Shown here: positions 33,998 to 43,409 of the stretch, in pieces
Layout of the letters: every line of letters begins with the position of its first letter
How positions within the stretch are numbered: position 1 is the first letter of the stretch
Source of the DNA: Hymenobacter terrestris
Lineage (GTDB): Bacteria; Bacteroidota; Bacteroidia; Cytophagales; Hymenobacteraceae
Assembly: GCF_013377905.1 (NCBI RefSeq)
Contig: NZ_JABKAV010000019.1
Span: forward strand, 1 to 61,397
Direction: 5' to 3'
Length of the DNA: 61,397 bases
Position numbers and translations under genes: made by a program
Notes under the pieces: model-generated
Databases searched by the model: none
Seen by the model: only the letters and a program-made list of their open reading frames with translations
What the model was told of the DNA's origin: nothing

Positions 33998-34091
33998 ATG
34001 AATTAGCTGGTACTGAGTAGTGAGATGCTGTTCTATTTGCCCGGATAGGCCGCTAGAACAGCATCTCATTACTCAGTACCAGCTAATTCAT
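33998..34091. repeat. 38-base inverted repeat of TAGCTGGTACTGAGTA type
   Basis: Arms 33998-34035 and 34054-34091 are complementary except for one base and bracket an 18-base loop. It lies between sod and tadA (both minus), 30 bases upstream of the sod ATG, so it must be transcribed or overlap the sod promoter. Confidence 0.92.
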
Positions 34092-34148
34092 ACTATATAT
34101 ACAACCCCGGCATGAGGGCCAGGGTTACGGTGGCGGGCTAAAAGTAGC

Positions 34149-34595
34149 CTATTTCCGCTTCTGGGCGAAAAACTCCCGCATCAGCTCCTCACTCTCTTCG
34201 GCTAGGATGCCGCTTACCACTTCGGCCCTGGGGTGCAGCAGCCGGCCGTGGCGGCGGTAGCCAAACTTGGGCTCGGGAGCCCCAAACACCACCCGTCGCA
34301 CCTGGGCCCAGGCGCTGGCTCCAGCGCACATCACGCAGGGCTCCACGGTTACGTAAAGCGTGCATTCCTGCAGGTATTTGTTGCCCAAATGATTGGCTGC
34401 CGCCGTCAGGGCCAGCATTTCGGCGTGGGCCGTTACGTCCTGCAGCCGCTCGGTCTGGTTGTAGGCGCGGGCAATAATGCGCTGATCCAGTACCACCACG
34501 GCTCCAATCGGAATTTCATCCTCGGCCAGTGCATAACGCGCCTGCTTCAGCGCCTCCCGCATGTACTGTTCGTCGGAATGCAGAGAAAGGGTCAT
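34149..34595 (-). CDS. tadA: tRNA adenosine(34) deaminase TadA
   Basis: This 148-residue zinc deaminase makes inosine at the wobble base of tRNA-Arg. Zinc-site HAE at 57-59 (His57, catalytic Glu59) and PCVMC at 86-90 (Cys87, Cys90) are present. EDEIPIGAVVV and FGYRRHGRLLHPR fit TadA rather than guanine or cytosine deaminases. Length is normal. Confidence 0.94.
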   Translation of the reverse strand: MTLSLHSDEQYMREALKQARYALAEDEIPIGAVVVLDQRIIARAYNQTERLQDVTAHAEMLALTAAANHLGNKYLQECTLYVTVEPCVMCAGASAWAQVRRVVFGAPEPKFGYRRHGRLLHPRAEVVSGILAEESEELMREFFAQKRK

Positions 34596-34637
34596 AGGTT
34601 GAGTTTCGCTAATTCAGGAACGGAGTAGGGGCGGGGC

Positions 34638-35207
34638 TTACTTCATCACCACACTCTCCATAGCAGCCTGGGCGATGGGCTGCCACTTGGCCTGCTCGTT
34701 GGCCGGGGCATCGAAAGTAAAGACGTACAGCTGCTCACCTTCGATGGCATACTGCACCAACTGATATTTGCGAATGGCGGCCATGTTGCCGCCGCCCCGG
34801 CGGTTGTCGGCCACCGTCGAAACGAACTCCAGCACCACAAAGTCGCGCTTGTTAACGGTGTAGATGTCTTCGCGCAGAAACTGCACCTTGCCGTACATGT
34901 TCTGGATGCTGGCCTTGTAAATCTTGAGCAGCATGGCGTAGTCGCGGTTGCTGAAGTTGGTGGGCTTCTGGCTGACACTCAGCCCCACCTGGCCGTTGGG
35001 GCTCGCAAAAACGGCCAACGGGCGGCGCTGAGCCGGGTATTTCATGGCAATACCCTCATCGGGCAGAGGTGCGAAACCGTCGGGCACGCCCATGGTCAGG
35101 TTTTTGGCAATGGTGGTTTTTTTGAGGCCGGGGCCGGCAAAGGCCACTAGCCCGAACAGCAGCCCCAGCAGCGGCATCAGACGGAGAAAACGCGAAACAG
35201 ATTTCAT
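34638..35207 (-). CDS. Exported protein of unknown function
   Basis: This 189-residue protein has an N-terminal signal (RFLRLMPLLGLLFGLVAFAG, cleavage about residue 25). The mature part begins KKTTIAKNLTMGVPDGFAPLPD, like the PsbP/DcrB-type alpha-beta fold in which MxxPxGF opens the domain. The similarity is by pattern only. It lies 42 bases upstream of tadA in the same direction. No catalytic motif is visible. Confidence 0.75.
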   Translation of the reverse strand: MKSVSRFLRLMPLLGLLFGLVAFAGPGLKKTTIAKNLTMGVPDGFAPLPDEGIAMKYPAQRRPLAVFASPNGQVGLSVSQKPTNFSNRDYAMLLKIYKASIQNMYGKVQFLREDIYTVNKRDFVVLEFVSTVADNRRGGGNMAAIRKYQLVQYAIEGEQLYVFTFDAPANEQAKWQPIAQAAMESVVMK

Positions 35208-35257
35208 AGCAGAAGAAAGAAGGTGGCCGGCCCAACCGGGCCCACCAGAAACGCAAA

Positions 35258-35284
35258 GCTCCGAAGCCCAAACGACTTCGGAGC
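35258..35284. terminator. Hairpin between two exported-protein genes
   Basis: GCTCCGAAG at 35258-35266 pairs with CTTCGGAGC at 35276-35284. It lies between the stop of the upstream gene (35332) and the start of the next (35207). A poor T-run makes it a moderate terminator candidate. Confidence 0.55.
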
Positions 35285-35331
35285 CTTAAACAGTTGCCCG
35301 GCCCGCCAAAAAGCACGGGCCGTTCAATTTG

Positions 35332-35793
35332 TTAGCGCCGCTTTTTGCGGGCTACGGGTGCAGCGGGGTACTTTACCATCACTTTTTTCCAGTACACATA
35401 GTTGCCGGTTTTGGCCTCTACTAGGTAGGTGCCGGCCGGAATTCGACCTAAATCTACGGGCGCGCCGGTATTGCTTTGCGGGTCAAGCGGAGTCGAGTAG
35501 ATGGCCTGCTTCTTATAGTTGGTGACGGTGAGCATGCCGGGCTGGGTGAACTGCTGGGTGAAGCTCAGCATGATGCTTTTGCCGCCCGTACCCGGGAAAA
35601 TGTCAATGCCTGACAGCGTTTCCACCCGCCGGATGGGCCCGTCGAGTACGAGCGGCTCCACGTCGGTTTTGGTCTTTACCTCGGTGCCGTTGGCGGCCTT
35701 AGTTTTGGTCTTGATTTTGGTGGCCGTCTGCGCTTGCGTGGCTGATAAGGTGAGCAGCGAAGCGGCGAAGGCAAGGAGGAGAGAGCGTTTCAT
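35332..35793 (-). CDS. Small exported protein, beta-sandwich-like, unknown
   Basis: This 153-residue protein has a signal peptide ending ATQAQ (about residue 22), followed by a Lys/Thr-rich stretch (TKIKTKTKAANGTEVKTKT). The C-terminal half (about 70-145) has MLTVTNYKKQAIYSTPL and PAGTYLVEAKTGNYVYWKKV, close to the type IX sorting-domain consensus (G.Y.v...G....kkv). It is therefore possibly a secreted type IX cargo or a stand-alone domain of that fold. It ends in the basic tail RKKRR, unusual for a cargo. Confidence 0.72.
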   Translation of the reverse strand: MKRSLLLAFAASLLTLSATQAQTATKIKTKTKAANGTEVKTKTDVEPLVLDGPIRRVETLSGIDIFPGTGGKSIMLSFTQQFTQPGMLTVTNYKKQAIYSTPLDPQSNTGAPVDLGRIPAGTYLVEAKTGNYVYWKKVMVKYPAAPVARKKRR

Positions 35794-35882
35794 ATTAGCA
35801 AAAATCGGGAGCAGAAGTTGGACTGCCGGGACTAATACAGAAGTCAGGCCAAGTTTTCAGCGCTGGGTCCGGGTAGCAAAAA

Positions 35883-35983
35883 GAACGTCATGCTGAGCGG
35901 AGTCGAAGCATCTCTGCCGCCTCGTTGCAATGGTATCACAACGAAGCAGTAGAGATGCTTCGACTCCGCTCAGCACGACGTTC
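35883..35983. repeat. Family 1 intergenic palindrome
   Basis: Ends GAACGTCATGCTGAGCGGAG and complement, with inner TCGAAGCATCTCTGCCGC. It lies between the start of the small exported protein gene and the stop of the ABC/M1 gene. Confidence 0.88.
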
Positions 35984-36003
35984 CTTTAATAACCACTAGT
36001 CAT

Positions 36004-39000
36004 CTACTTCCCTTTCACCACTACTGGCTTCACGTTATCGTCGGGGGTGCGGTCGACCAGCAGGTTGTAGGGGTCGATGCCGGCTTTTTCGGGTTTGCTG
36101 GGGACGATGACGCTCAGGCGGGTCGTGCCGTTGGGGAAACGGCGCTTCTGGCGGTAAAGTGGAATATCCTGCCACTGGCCATTCACCTTTTCGCGGCCGA
36201 GCACGGCCACGTCAATCAGGTCGTTCATGCGCTTGGTGGGCGTTTCGTTGCCGGCGCTGTCGGCGTAGAGCTTCTTGGCCGACAGTACCATATCCACCCG
36301 GTAGCGTCCGTCGGGCAGCTTGATGGCCGTTACCGAGTCGGCCTTGTTCTCATACAGCACAATGCGCTCGAACATATCGGTCACCAGGTATTGGAGCGAG
36401 TCGGGCGTTACCTGGCGCAGGTTGCGCATCAGGTCAAGGGAGGTAGTGTAGGGCGGCTCCTGGTATTTCACTTGGTTGAGGTAAGTGCTTAGGGCCTGGT
36501 TTACTTTGTCTTCGCCGAGGTAATTGGCCAGCGCGTACATCACCACCGAACCCTTGCGGTAATGGATGTACTGCTGGTTTTCGACCCGGTAAAGCGGCCG
36601 CTCGGCCACCCGTTCGGTACCCCGGCCCCGCAGGTAGGTATCAAGCTCGTACTTGAGGAACTTGCGCATCCGCTCGGGGCCGTATTTCTGCTTCATCACC
36701 ATCAGGGCCGAATACTGGGCCAGGGTTTCCACCATCATAGTGCTGCCCTGGGCGGCGGCCCCAATCACCTGGTGGGCCCACCACTGGTGCGCCACCTCAT
36801 GGGCCGTTACGTAGTAGGGATAGTCCACGTCCTTGGGGTCGGTGGTATCCACTTTGGCCACGAAACCGATGTTTTCGGAGAACGGAATGGTGTTCGGAAA
36901 CGCCTGGGCGAAAGCCGAGTAGCCCGGGAATTCAATAATGCGCAGCTGCCGGAACTGGTAGGGGCCGAAGTTTTTGCTGTAGTAGCTCAGGCCGTCCTGC
37001 ACGCCGCGTACCATGCGGTCGAGGTTGTACTCGTGGCCCGGCTGGTAGTAAATCGTGATATCCACATCGCGCCATTTGGCCTTGCGCTCAACGTAGCGGG
37101 CCGACTGAAACGAGTAGAAGTTGAGAATCGGGGCGTCCATGGCGTAGCGGAAGTAGCGGCGGCCGTTTTGGGTCCACTCCTTTTGCAGGTAGCCGGGCGA
37201 AAGAGCCACTTGGTCGGGCACAGTGCTCACGGTGGCGGCAAAGCGCACCCAGTCGGCGTCGGAGGCAATGTAGGTGTTGGCGCGGGCCATCGTGTCTTCG
37301 AGGCGGGCCATGCGGGCCTTGGGCTTGAGGCCAAACTTTTTGCGGGCGCTTTCCTCACTGATTTCGGCCTGCTCGCTGTAGCCGATGTGGGGCAGCGTAC
37401 CGTTATTAACGAACGTGCCGTTGGCCACAATGCTGGTGCGGCCGGTGCGCTGCTCGAAGCCGGGGGAGTCGTAATACAGTTCGAAATCGAGGGTCAGCGA
37501 GTCGCCAGGGGCCAGAGGACGGGGCAGACGCTGCACGTAGAAACCCGTCAGGGAGTCGGCCAGCACGGTAGTGGCGCCCGAGCCAAGCTGCATCTTCCGA
37601 ATCTTCACGTCCTCGTTGGAGGGCAGGTTCAGCACCACGGTATCGAGGGGCTGGGCCGTTTTGTTGCGCAGCCAGTACTGGCCCTGCACCCGCGCTTCCT
37701 GTTGGGTCGGGAACAAATCCACCTGCACATCCACGGCCACAATGCGGGGCTGCGGCAGGCTGCGGAAGCGGCCGTATTGCTGCTCGTAATTTACCCGAAG
37801 CTGCTGTTGGGCCTTGCTGCCGCGGAAAGTGTTGAGCACGTTGGTATTGTAGAAGATCCAGGAGCCCACGGCCACGAAACCCAGCAGCGTGAGGGCCAGG
37901 GCCAGCCGGGCCGGACCCGAGAACCGGCGAACCGCCAGCATCTGGCGGGTGCGCCAGTCGGTTTCGGTGCCGCGCACCCATAGCAGGTTGGCGGCCACGG
38001 CCAGCGCCACGGCCAGCAGCGCCCAGTACAGCTTAAACCACAGGAAAGGCCCCACAAAGTGACCAAAACCGTTCATGTCGGAGTAGCTGATGCCCGAGTC
38101 GCCGCCGTAAACCAGCAGGTTGTGCTCCAGGCCCAGCTGACCGGCAAACAGCGTGAACGCGAAGTACAGCACCATCACGAAGTGGCCCAGGTACTTGTTG
38201 TTGATGACCACTTGCACCACCACCGCCAGCACCGTCAGCAGCCAGTAATCTATCAGCTTGATACCGAACAGCCAGCGCAGGTAGAGCCCGATTTCGAGGT
38301 TGGTGTAGCCGGAAGCCAGCTGCACGCCAATGCCGAACACCATCACCACGAGCAGCAGCACCACCGGCACCAGTAGCAGGGCCGTGAGCTTGCTGGCAAA
38401 CGGCACCCAGTTGGGGATGGGCAGCGCGTCGTGCATCTGGTTGAGGCGGGCGTCGCGCTCCTTCCACACCAGCTCGCCGGCGTAAAACGTAACAATGGCC
38501 AGTACAAACAGCGAAAACGAGCCCGACAGAATCTCAATTACCTGGGCCGTAATTGGGTAGGTAGTGGTATCGTAAATCTTGCCAATCTGCAGCGCCGCCG
38601 CCAGCAGAAATGCCAGTCCGGCCACCACAATGGCAATAAAGTAAGGGCTGCGCAGTACGTCGCGCAAGCTCAGCCAGGTAAGGCGCAGGTACTGGTTGAA
38701 ATACTGAGTGAAACCGAAATGCTGGTCTACGGCCGGTAGGGCCACGGCCACCGGGGCCGGTGCAACTACGCCTAGCGCCGCCGCGGCGGGCCGTCGGCGC
38801 GGAGCCGCGCTGCCGGTAGCGCCCTGCTCGAAGCGGAAACGCAGGTAGCAGAAGCCCACCAGCAGCAACCCCACGCCCATCCACAGCAGCCGGTTGAGGC
38901 CCAGCAGCCCCGTGGGCCAGATGAGGCGCACGTTCTTTTCTACGGGCGTCCAGTACTTGGTCAGTAGCTGGGTGGCGCCGCTGCCCAGCGGGTCGAGCAG

Positions 39001-39636
39001 CGAGGCAATGGTCTGGTTATCGAGGTCGGAAAGCTGAGCCTGGGCCGCAATGTAGAGTACCAGAAACACGATGCTGCCCACATAGGTGCTCAGCGCCTGC
39101 CGCGTGAGGGTGGCCAGGGCGAAGAAAATAGCGCCCGTCAGCAGCACGTTGGGCAGCACAAAGGTCAGGTAGGGAACCAGGTAGTAGCTGAGGTGAAACT
39201 CGCCCAGTCGGTCGGCAGGAATGCCTGGAAACAGCGCCCCGATCAGCTGGCCCAGCGCAAGACCGCTCATCATCAGCAGCGTAATAACCAGGGTGCCGAA
39301 AAAGCGCCCACCCAGATAGCCCCACTTGCTGATGGGGGAGGTGTAGAGCAACGGGTGCATCTGCGAGTCAAAGTCGCGCAGCACCGCCGGCCCGAACATG
39401 GCCGACACCAGCAGAATGCCGGGCAGCAGCGTCAGAGCATTGGTGAGGCTGTTGATGGTGTAGGGCGAATTTAGGTGCACCTTACCGCTGCCCACCACGG
39501 CGGTCAGGCTCTCAAAAAAGCCACCGGTCACCAGCGTAAACAGCAGCGCCAGCGCTAGCAGAATACCGAAATAAATGTAGGTAGCCGGCCGCCGCAGCCG
39601 GTACCAGATTTCAAACTTGAATATCTGTAGAAACAT
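36004..39636 (-). CDS. ABC transporter permease fused to M1-family peptidase
   Basis: This 1210-residue inner-membrane protein has about twelve helices in its first ~610 residues, in two ABC-2 permease-like blocks. It is fused to an extracytoplasmic M1 aminopeptidase domain (about 650-1210). The zinc motif HEVAH is at 946-950, and the third ligand Glu is probably E970 in ETLAQY, one residue further than the canonical 18-residue spacing. The MFLQIFKFEIWYRLRRP start (39636) is typical; an earlier start adds residues encoded by a repeat. The substrate is unknown. Its ATPase is encoded just upstream. Confidence 0.9.
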   Translation of the reverse strand: MFLQIFKFEIWYRLRRPATYIYFGILLALALLFTLVTGGFFESLTAVVGSGKVHLNSPYTINSLTNALTLLPGILLVSAMFGPAVLRDFDSQMHPLLYTSPISKWGYLGGRFFGTLVITLLMMSGLALGQLIGALFPGIPADRLGEFHLSYYLVPYLTFVLPNVLLTGAIFFALATLTRQALSTYVGSIVFLVLYIAAQAQLSDLDNQTIASLLDPLGSGATQLLTKYWTPVEKNVRLIWPTGLLGLNRLLWMGVGLLLVGFCYLRFRFEQGATGSAAPRRRPAAAALGVVAPAPVAVALPAVDQHFGFTQYFNQYLRLTWLSLRDVLRSPYFIAIVVAGLAFLLAAALQIGKIYDTTTYPITAQVIEILSGSFSLFVLAIVTFYAGELVWKERDARLNQMHDALPIPNWVPFASKLTALLLVPVVLLLVVMVFGIGVQLASGYTNLEIGLYLRWLFGIKLIDYWLLTVLAVVVQVVINNKYLGHFVMVLYFAFTLFAGQLGLEHNLLVYGGDSGISYSDMNGFGHFVGPFLWFKLYWALLAVALAVAANLLWVRGTETDWRTRQMLAVRRFSGPARLALALTLLGFVAVGSWIFYNTNVLNTFRGSKAQQQLRVNYEQQYGRFRSLPQPRIVAVDVQVDLFPTQQEARVQGQYWLRNKTAQPLDTVVLNLPSNEDVKIRKMQLGSGATTVLADSLTGFYVQRLPRPLAPGDSLTLDFELYYDSPGFEQRTGRTSIVANGTFVNNGTLPHIGYSEQAEISEESARKKFGLKPKARMARLEDTMARANTYIASDADWVRFAATVSTVPDQVALSPGYLQKEWTQNGRRYFRYAMDAPILNFYSFQSARYVERKAKWRDVDITIYYQPGHEYNLDRMVRGVQDGLSYYSKNFGPYQFRQLRIIEFPGYSAFAQAFPNTIPFSENIGFVAKVDTTDPKDVDYPYYVTAHEVAHQWWAHQVIGAAAQGSTMMVETLAQYSALMVMKQKYGPERMRKFLKYELDTYLRGRGTERVAERPLYRVENQQYIHYRKGSVVMYALANYLGEDKVNQALSTYLNQVKYQEPPYTTSLDLMRNLRQVTPDSLQYLVTDMFERIVLYENKADSVTAIKLPDGRYRVDMVLSAKKLYADSAGNETPTKRMNDLIDVAVLGREKVNGQWQDIPLYRQKRRFPNGTTRLSVIVPSKPEKAGIDPYNLLVDRTPDDNVKPVVVKGK

Positions 39637-39677
39637 GTAGGGAGAAGCAAGGAGTTGAGGAAGCCAGGAGAATGGAA

Positions 39678-39780
39678 CGACGTAGGGGCGGGGCTTGTAC
39701 CCGCCCGCCGTCCGTGTCATTGAACAGAATCGTTGAAACGGTGCGAACGGCGGGCGGGGACAAGCCCCACCCCTACGTCG
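39678..39780. repeat. Family 2 intergenic palindrome, copy 2
   Basis: Ends CGACGTAGGGGCGGGGCTTG and complement, with CCCGCCCGCCGT / ACGGCGGGCGGG inside. It lies between the ATPase stop and the permease start, so it interrupts what should be one transcription unit. Confidence 0.88.
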
Positions 39781-39783
39781 TGC

Positions 39784-40674
39784 TTACACTTCGGCTCCAA
39801 CCGTTTCGGCCTGCGCGATGCGGGCGAAATACACGTCTTCCAGGCTTGGTTCCACGGCGTCGTAGTCGGAGCCGGGTTGGGTGGGCGCTACTACGTGCAC
39901 GATGGTGCGGCCAGCAAACAGCCGGGTCGAAATCACCTGCTGCTCCAGTAGCAGCGCGGGTAGCTGCTCCTTGTCTACTTCACGCCGCCACACCTGGCCG
40001 CGCAACTCCTGCATCACCACCAGCGGGTCGCCGGTCAGCAGCACCTGGCCCTTGTTGATGATGGCCATATTGCGGCACAAATCACTCACGTCGCCCACGA
40101 TGTGGGTGCTCAGAATCACGATGATGTTCTCCCCGATTTCGGCCAGCAGGTTGTGGAAACGGTTGCGTTCGGCCGGGTCAAGGCCGGCCGTGGGCTCATC
40201 CACAATAATCAGGCGCGGGTTGCCCAGCAGCGCTTGGGCAATGCCGAAACGCTGTTTCATGCCGCCCGAGTAGCCGCCGAGATTTTTCTTGCGCACCTCG
40301 TATAGATTGGTGCGCTGCAACAGGCCCGCTACTACGTCGCGCCGCTGCTTGCTGTCGGAGATGCCCTTGAGTACCGCGAAATGGTCGAGCAACTGCTCGG
40401 CCGAAATCTTGGGGTACACGCCGAATTCCTGGGGCAGGTAGCCCAGCACCCGCCGCACGGCGTCCTTGTTACGCAGCACGTCCAAATCGCCCAGCATAAT
40501 GCTGCCGCTGTCGGCCTCCTGGAGGGTGGAAATGGTACGCATCAGGCTCGATTTGCCCGCGCCGTTGGGTCCCAGTAGCCCGAACATGCCGGTCGGGATG
40601 GTAAGGTTGACGTCGCGCAGGGCCTGGGTGCCGTTGGCGTAGGTTTTGGAGAGGTGCTCGATGCGAAGTTCCAT
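39784..40674 (-). CDS. ABC transporter ATP-binding protein
   Basis: This 296-residue ATPase should power the permease/peptidase fusion encoded next. Walker A GPNGAGKSS is at 35-43, the signature is YSGGMKQR near 136, and Walker B LIIVDEPTAGLDP and STH follow. The signature begins with Tyr rather than Leu, as in several ABC-2 ATPases. The C-terminal ~80 residues form an extra domain ending SLEDVYFARIAQ, typical of exporter-type ATPases. Confidence 0.93.
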   Translation of the reverse strand: MELRIEHLSKTYANGTQALRDVNLTIPTGMFGLLGPNGAGKSSLMRTISTLQEADSGSIMLGDLDVLRNKDAVRRVLGYLPQEFGVYPKISAEQLLDHFAVLKGISDSKQRRDVVAGLLQRTNLYEVRKKNLGGYSGGMKQRFGIAQALLGNPRLIIVDEPTAGLDPAERNRFHNLLAEIGENIIVILSTHIVGDVSDLCRNMAIINKGQVLLTGDPLVVMQELRGQVWRREVDKEQLPALLLEQQVISTRLFAGRTIVHVVAPTQPGSDYDAVEPSLEDVYFARIAQAETVGAEV

Positions 40675-40744
40675 ACAAAGGGAAGGAAGGAGGATAGCAG
40701 GCAGATGATTAGCCGCTTTGAGCGGTTGCCTGAAGGGTGCTCAA

Positions 40745-40752
40745 CAAACATA
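40745..40752 (-). promoter_or_regulatory. Putative ABC operon promoter TATGTTTG
   Basis: The minus strand reads TATGTTTG, an exact -7 match, 70 bases before the ATPase ATG. It is divergent from the aspS promoter. Confidence 0.5.
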
Positions 40753-40870
40753 GAAAAACCTGCATAAGCAACCGGCGCTTTTCAACGAACCGGCCCTGGC
40801 AGGGGGCTAACGGGCCGACGAAGGGTGTATCGTTGGTTCATCGATAGCATTACACGGAAAACCAATCTAG

Positions 40871-40878
40871 TATCTTCG
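40871..40878 (+). promoter_or_regulatory. Putative aspS promoter TATCTTCG
   Basis: TAnnTTCG variant 15 bases before the aspS ATG, implying a very short leader of about 8 bases. The in-frame upstream start at 40825 would lie before this element. Confidence 0.5.
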
Positions 40879-40893
40879 CCAAAAATTAGATTT

Positions 40894-42657
40894 ATGCTCC
40901 GGACCCACACCTGCGGCGAACTGCGCCCCGAACACATTGGCCAAACTGTTACGCTTTGCGGCTGGGTACAGCGCACCCGCGACAAAGGCGGCATTCTGTG
41001 GGTTGATTTGCGCGACCGGTACGGCATCACCCAGCTGGCCCTCGAAGAAGGCGTGGAAACGGCCGAGGTGCGCGAACAAGCCCGCCAGTTGGGCCGCGAG
41101 TTCGTCATCTGCGTGACCGGCCCCGTGGTCGAGCGGCACTCCCAAAACGACAAAATGCCCACCGGCGGCATCGAAATCCGGGTCGAGAAACTCGACGTGC
41201 TTAACCCGGCCAAGCTGCCGCCCTTCCTGATTGAGGACGACACCGATGGTGGCGACGACCTGCGGATGAAGTACCGCTACCTCGATTTGCGCCGCAACCC
41301 CGTCCGCCAGAACCTGATGCTGCGCCACCGCGTGGCCCAGGCCACCCGCCGCTTCCTCGACGGCCAGGAGTTCATCGAAGTGGAAACACCGGTCCTCATC
41401 AAAAGCACGCCCGAAGGCGCCCGCGACTTCGTGGTGCCCTCGCGCATGAACCCCGGCGAGTTTTACGCCCTGCCTCAGAGCCCCCAAACCTTCAAGCAGC
41501 TGCTGATGGTGTCGGGTTTCGATCGTTACTTCCAGATCGTAAAGTGCTTCCGCGACGAGGACCTGCGCGCCGACCGCCAGCCCGAATTCACCCAGATTGA
41601 CTGCGAAATGTCGTTCGTGGAGCAGGAGGACATCCTGAGCACCTTCGAAGGGCTGGTACAGTACCTGTTCCGGGAAGTGAAGAACCTGGAAATCGGGACC
41701 CTGCCCCGCATGACCTACGCCGACGCCATGCGCTTCTACGGCAACGACAAGCCCGACACGCGTTTCGAAATGAAGTTCGTGGAGCTGAACGACGTCGCCA
41801 AGGGCCACAACTTCCCGGTGTTCGAGGCCGCCGAACTGGTCGTGGGCATCTGCGCCACGGGCGCTGCCAGCTACACCCGCAAGCAGCTCGACGAGCTGAC
41901 CGACTACGTGAAGCGCCCCCAGATTGGCGCCACCGGCCTCGTGTACGCCCGCGTGGAAGCCGACGGCAACGTGAAATCGTCGGTCGATAAGTTCTACGAC
42001 CAGGACGCCCTGCAACAGTGGAAAGCTGCCTTCAACGCCCAGCCCGGCGACCTGCTGCTGGTGCTGGCCGGCCCAGCCGACAAAACCCGCAAGGCCCTCT
42101 CGGAATTGCGCCTCGAAATGGGCCAACGCCTCGGTCTACGCGATAAGGATACCTTTTCGGCCCTGTGGGTGGTCGATTTTCCGCTGCTCGAATACCTGGA
42201 GGAAGAGGGCCGCTACTTCGCCATGCACCACCCCTTTACCTCGCCCAAACCCGAGGATATGGCCCTGCTCGACAATCCCGACACCATCGGACAGGCCCGC
42301 GCCAACGCCTACGACATGGTGATTAACGGCGTAGAAGTAGGCGGCGGCTCCATCCGCATTCACGACCGCGCCGTGCAGGCCCGCATGTTTAGCCTGCTCG
42401 GCTTCTCCGACGAGGAAGCCCAGGCCCAGTTCGGCTTCCTGCTCGACGCCTTCGAATACGGTGCCCCGCCCCACGGCGGCATTGCCTTCGGCTTCGACCG
42501 CCTCTGCAGCCTCTTTGGCGGCGCCGACTCCATCCGCGACTTCATCGCCTTCCCCAAAAACAACTCCGGCCGTGACGTGATGATTGACTCGCCCTCGGAA
42601 ATTTCGGGTGCGCAGTTGAAGGAGTTGAGTATTAAAACGGATGTAGCGGTGAAATAA
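40894..42657 (+). CDS. aspS: Aspartyl-tRNA synthetase
   Basis: This 587-residue class IIb synthetase has an N-terminal OB anticodon-binding domain ([20 protein letters not shown] at the start). In the catalytic core, motif 2 lies in the [18 protein letters not shown] stretch and motif 3 is [10 protein letters not shown] near 525. The GAD insertion domain lies between. Length matches bacterial-type AspRS. The ATG at 40894 gives the standard N-terminus. Confidence 0.97.
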   Translation: MLRTHTCGELRPEHIGQTVTLCGWVQRTRDKGGILWVDLRDRYGITQLALEEGVETAEVREQARQLGREFVICVTGPVVERHSQNDKMPTGGIEIRVEKLDVLNPAKLPPFLIEDDTDGGDDLRMKYRYLDLRRNPVRQNLMLRHRVAQATRRFLDGQEFIEVETPVLIKSTPEGARDFVVPSRMNPGEFYALPQSPQTFKQLLMVSGFDRYFQIVKCFRDEDLRADRQPEFTQIDCEMSFVEQEDILSTFEGLVQYLFREVKNLEIGTLPRMTYADAMRFYGNDKPDTRFEMKFVELNDVAKGHNFPVFEAAELVVGICATGAASYTRKQLDELTDYVKRPQIGATGLVYARVEADGNVKSSVDKFYDQDALQQWKAAFNAQPGDLLLVLAGPADKTRKALSELRLEMGQRLGLRDKDTFSALWVVDFPLLEYLEEEGRYFAMHHPFTSPKPEDMALLDNPDTIGQARANAYDMVINGVEVGGGSIRIHDRAVQARMFSLLGFSDEEAQAQFGFLLDAFEYGAPPHGGIAFGFDRLCSLFGGADSIRDFIAFPKNNSGRDVMIDSPSEISGAQLKELSIKTDVAVK

Positions 42658-42681
42658 ACCGTACTTCTTTTTGGGAGTGAA

Positions 42682-42715
42682 AACGGCGGCCTCCGAGGAA
42701 TCGGGGGCCGCCGTT
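42682..42715. terminator. Bidirectional terminator after aspS
   Basis: A 15-base stem (42682-42696 and 42701-42715, AACGGCGGCCTCCGA and near-complement with one G-T mismatch) with a 4-base loop. It lies between the convergent aspS and L,D-transpeptidase-like genes. Confidence 0.8.
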
Positions 42716-42748
42716 GTGCTTTAGGAATGGTGTACTTGCTACGTGTCC

Positions 42749-43318
42749 TTAATTCAGCCGAATCAGCAGGGGCTTGGCAGAGCTTTCGATAACCGTGGCT
42801 ACTGAGTCAAGCACTAACGGGTTAAGCGCTGGGCATCCCTCACTCTGGATGGGATGCTGTTCAGTAGGCCATGCGTCAACGCCCGACCACGAGTGCAGCA
42901 CTACGGCCCGTTTGCGCAGGTTTCGGGTGGAAGCCTCCAATCCATCGAGTCGGAAGGCCCTGCCAAATCTTCCGTGGTACTTCTCTCCAATCCGGGCCAG
43001 CCCGCGCGAGCTACAGTTGGAGTTGAGTTCGTTGGAGTAACGCACATTGCCCAACTTATCCGTCAGCCCATTTAGCGCCAGTCCCTGGTGTACTACCCGT
43101 TCCTGCTGCAGGTCAAGCAGGAAAAAGCGATACTGGGTATCGGGTCGCGTCAGGTCGACGTAGCAGGCCAGCCGTTGGTTGTAAGCGCCACCTGCCGCTT
43201 TTATATCGGCCCGTAGCTGTTGGATATATGCGCTTATGGGAGGTTCGCTCTGCTGGGAGGCGCTGGGGCTCTGGCAGGCACTCAGCAGTAAGGCAAAGAA
43301 AGAGAGCAATCGAAGCAT
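42749..43318 (-). CDS. Murein L,D-transpeptidase-like lipoprotein (YkuD_2 type)
   Basis: This 189-residue lipoprotein has its lipobox at LSAC (Cys 15). The catalytic part carries VVLHSWSGVD with His142 and SEGCPALNP with nucleophile Cys162, the HxxS...SxGC pattern of the YkuD_2 family, plus GNVRYSNELNSNCSSRGLAR earlier. It probably acts on the stem peptides of peptidoglycan in the envelope. Substrate and reaction are inferred from the family. It is a single gene with 90 bases to nuoN. Confidence 0.87.
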   Translation of the reverse strand: MLRLLSFFALLLSACQSPSASQQSEPPISAYIQQLRADIKAAGGAYNQRLACYVDLTRPDTQYRFFLLDLQQERVVHQGLALNGLTDKLGNVRYSNELNSNCSSRGLARIGEKYHGRFGRAFRLDGLEASTRNLRKRAVVLHSWSGVDAWPTEQHPIQSEGCPALNPLVLDSVATVIESSAKPLLIRLN

Positions 43319-43409
43319 CAGTTAAAATAACGAAGTCGTTTAGGAAGTCAAAAGAAAACGCCCCTACCAGCAGGCAGAGGCGTTTTTCGTTTAGATGAAG
43401 GCAATAAAT

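Noticed and set aside
36562..37983. Plus-strand open frame of 473 codons opposite the M1 peptidase gene
   Set aside because: The product is His/Val/Gly-rich with no motif; the minus strand holds a continuous enzyme with HEVAH.
40867..42126. Minus-strand open frame of 419 codons opposite aspS
   Set aside because: Codon-mirror artefact; AspRS motifs fill the plus strand.
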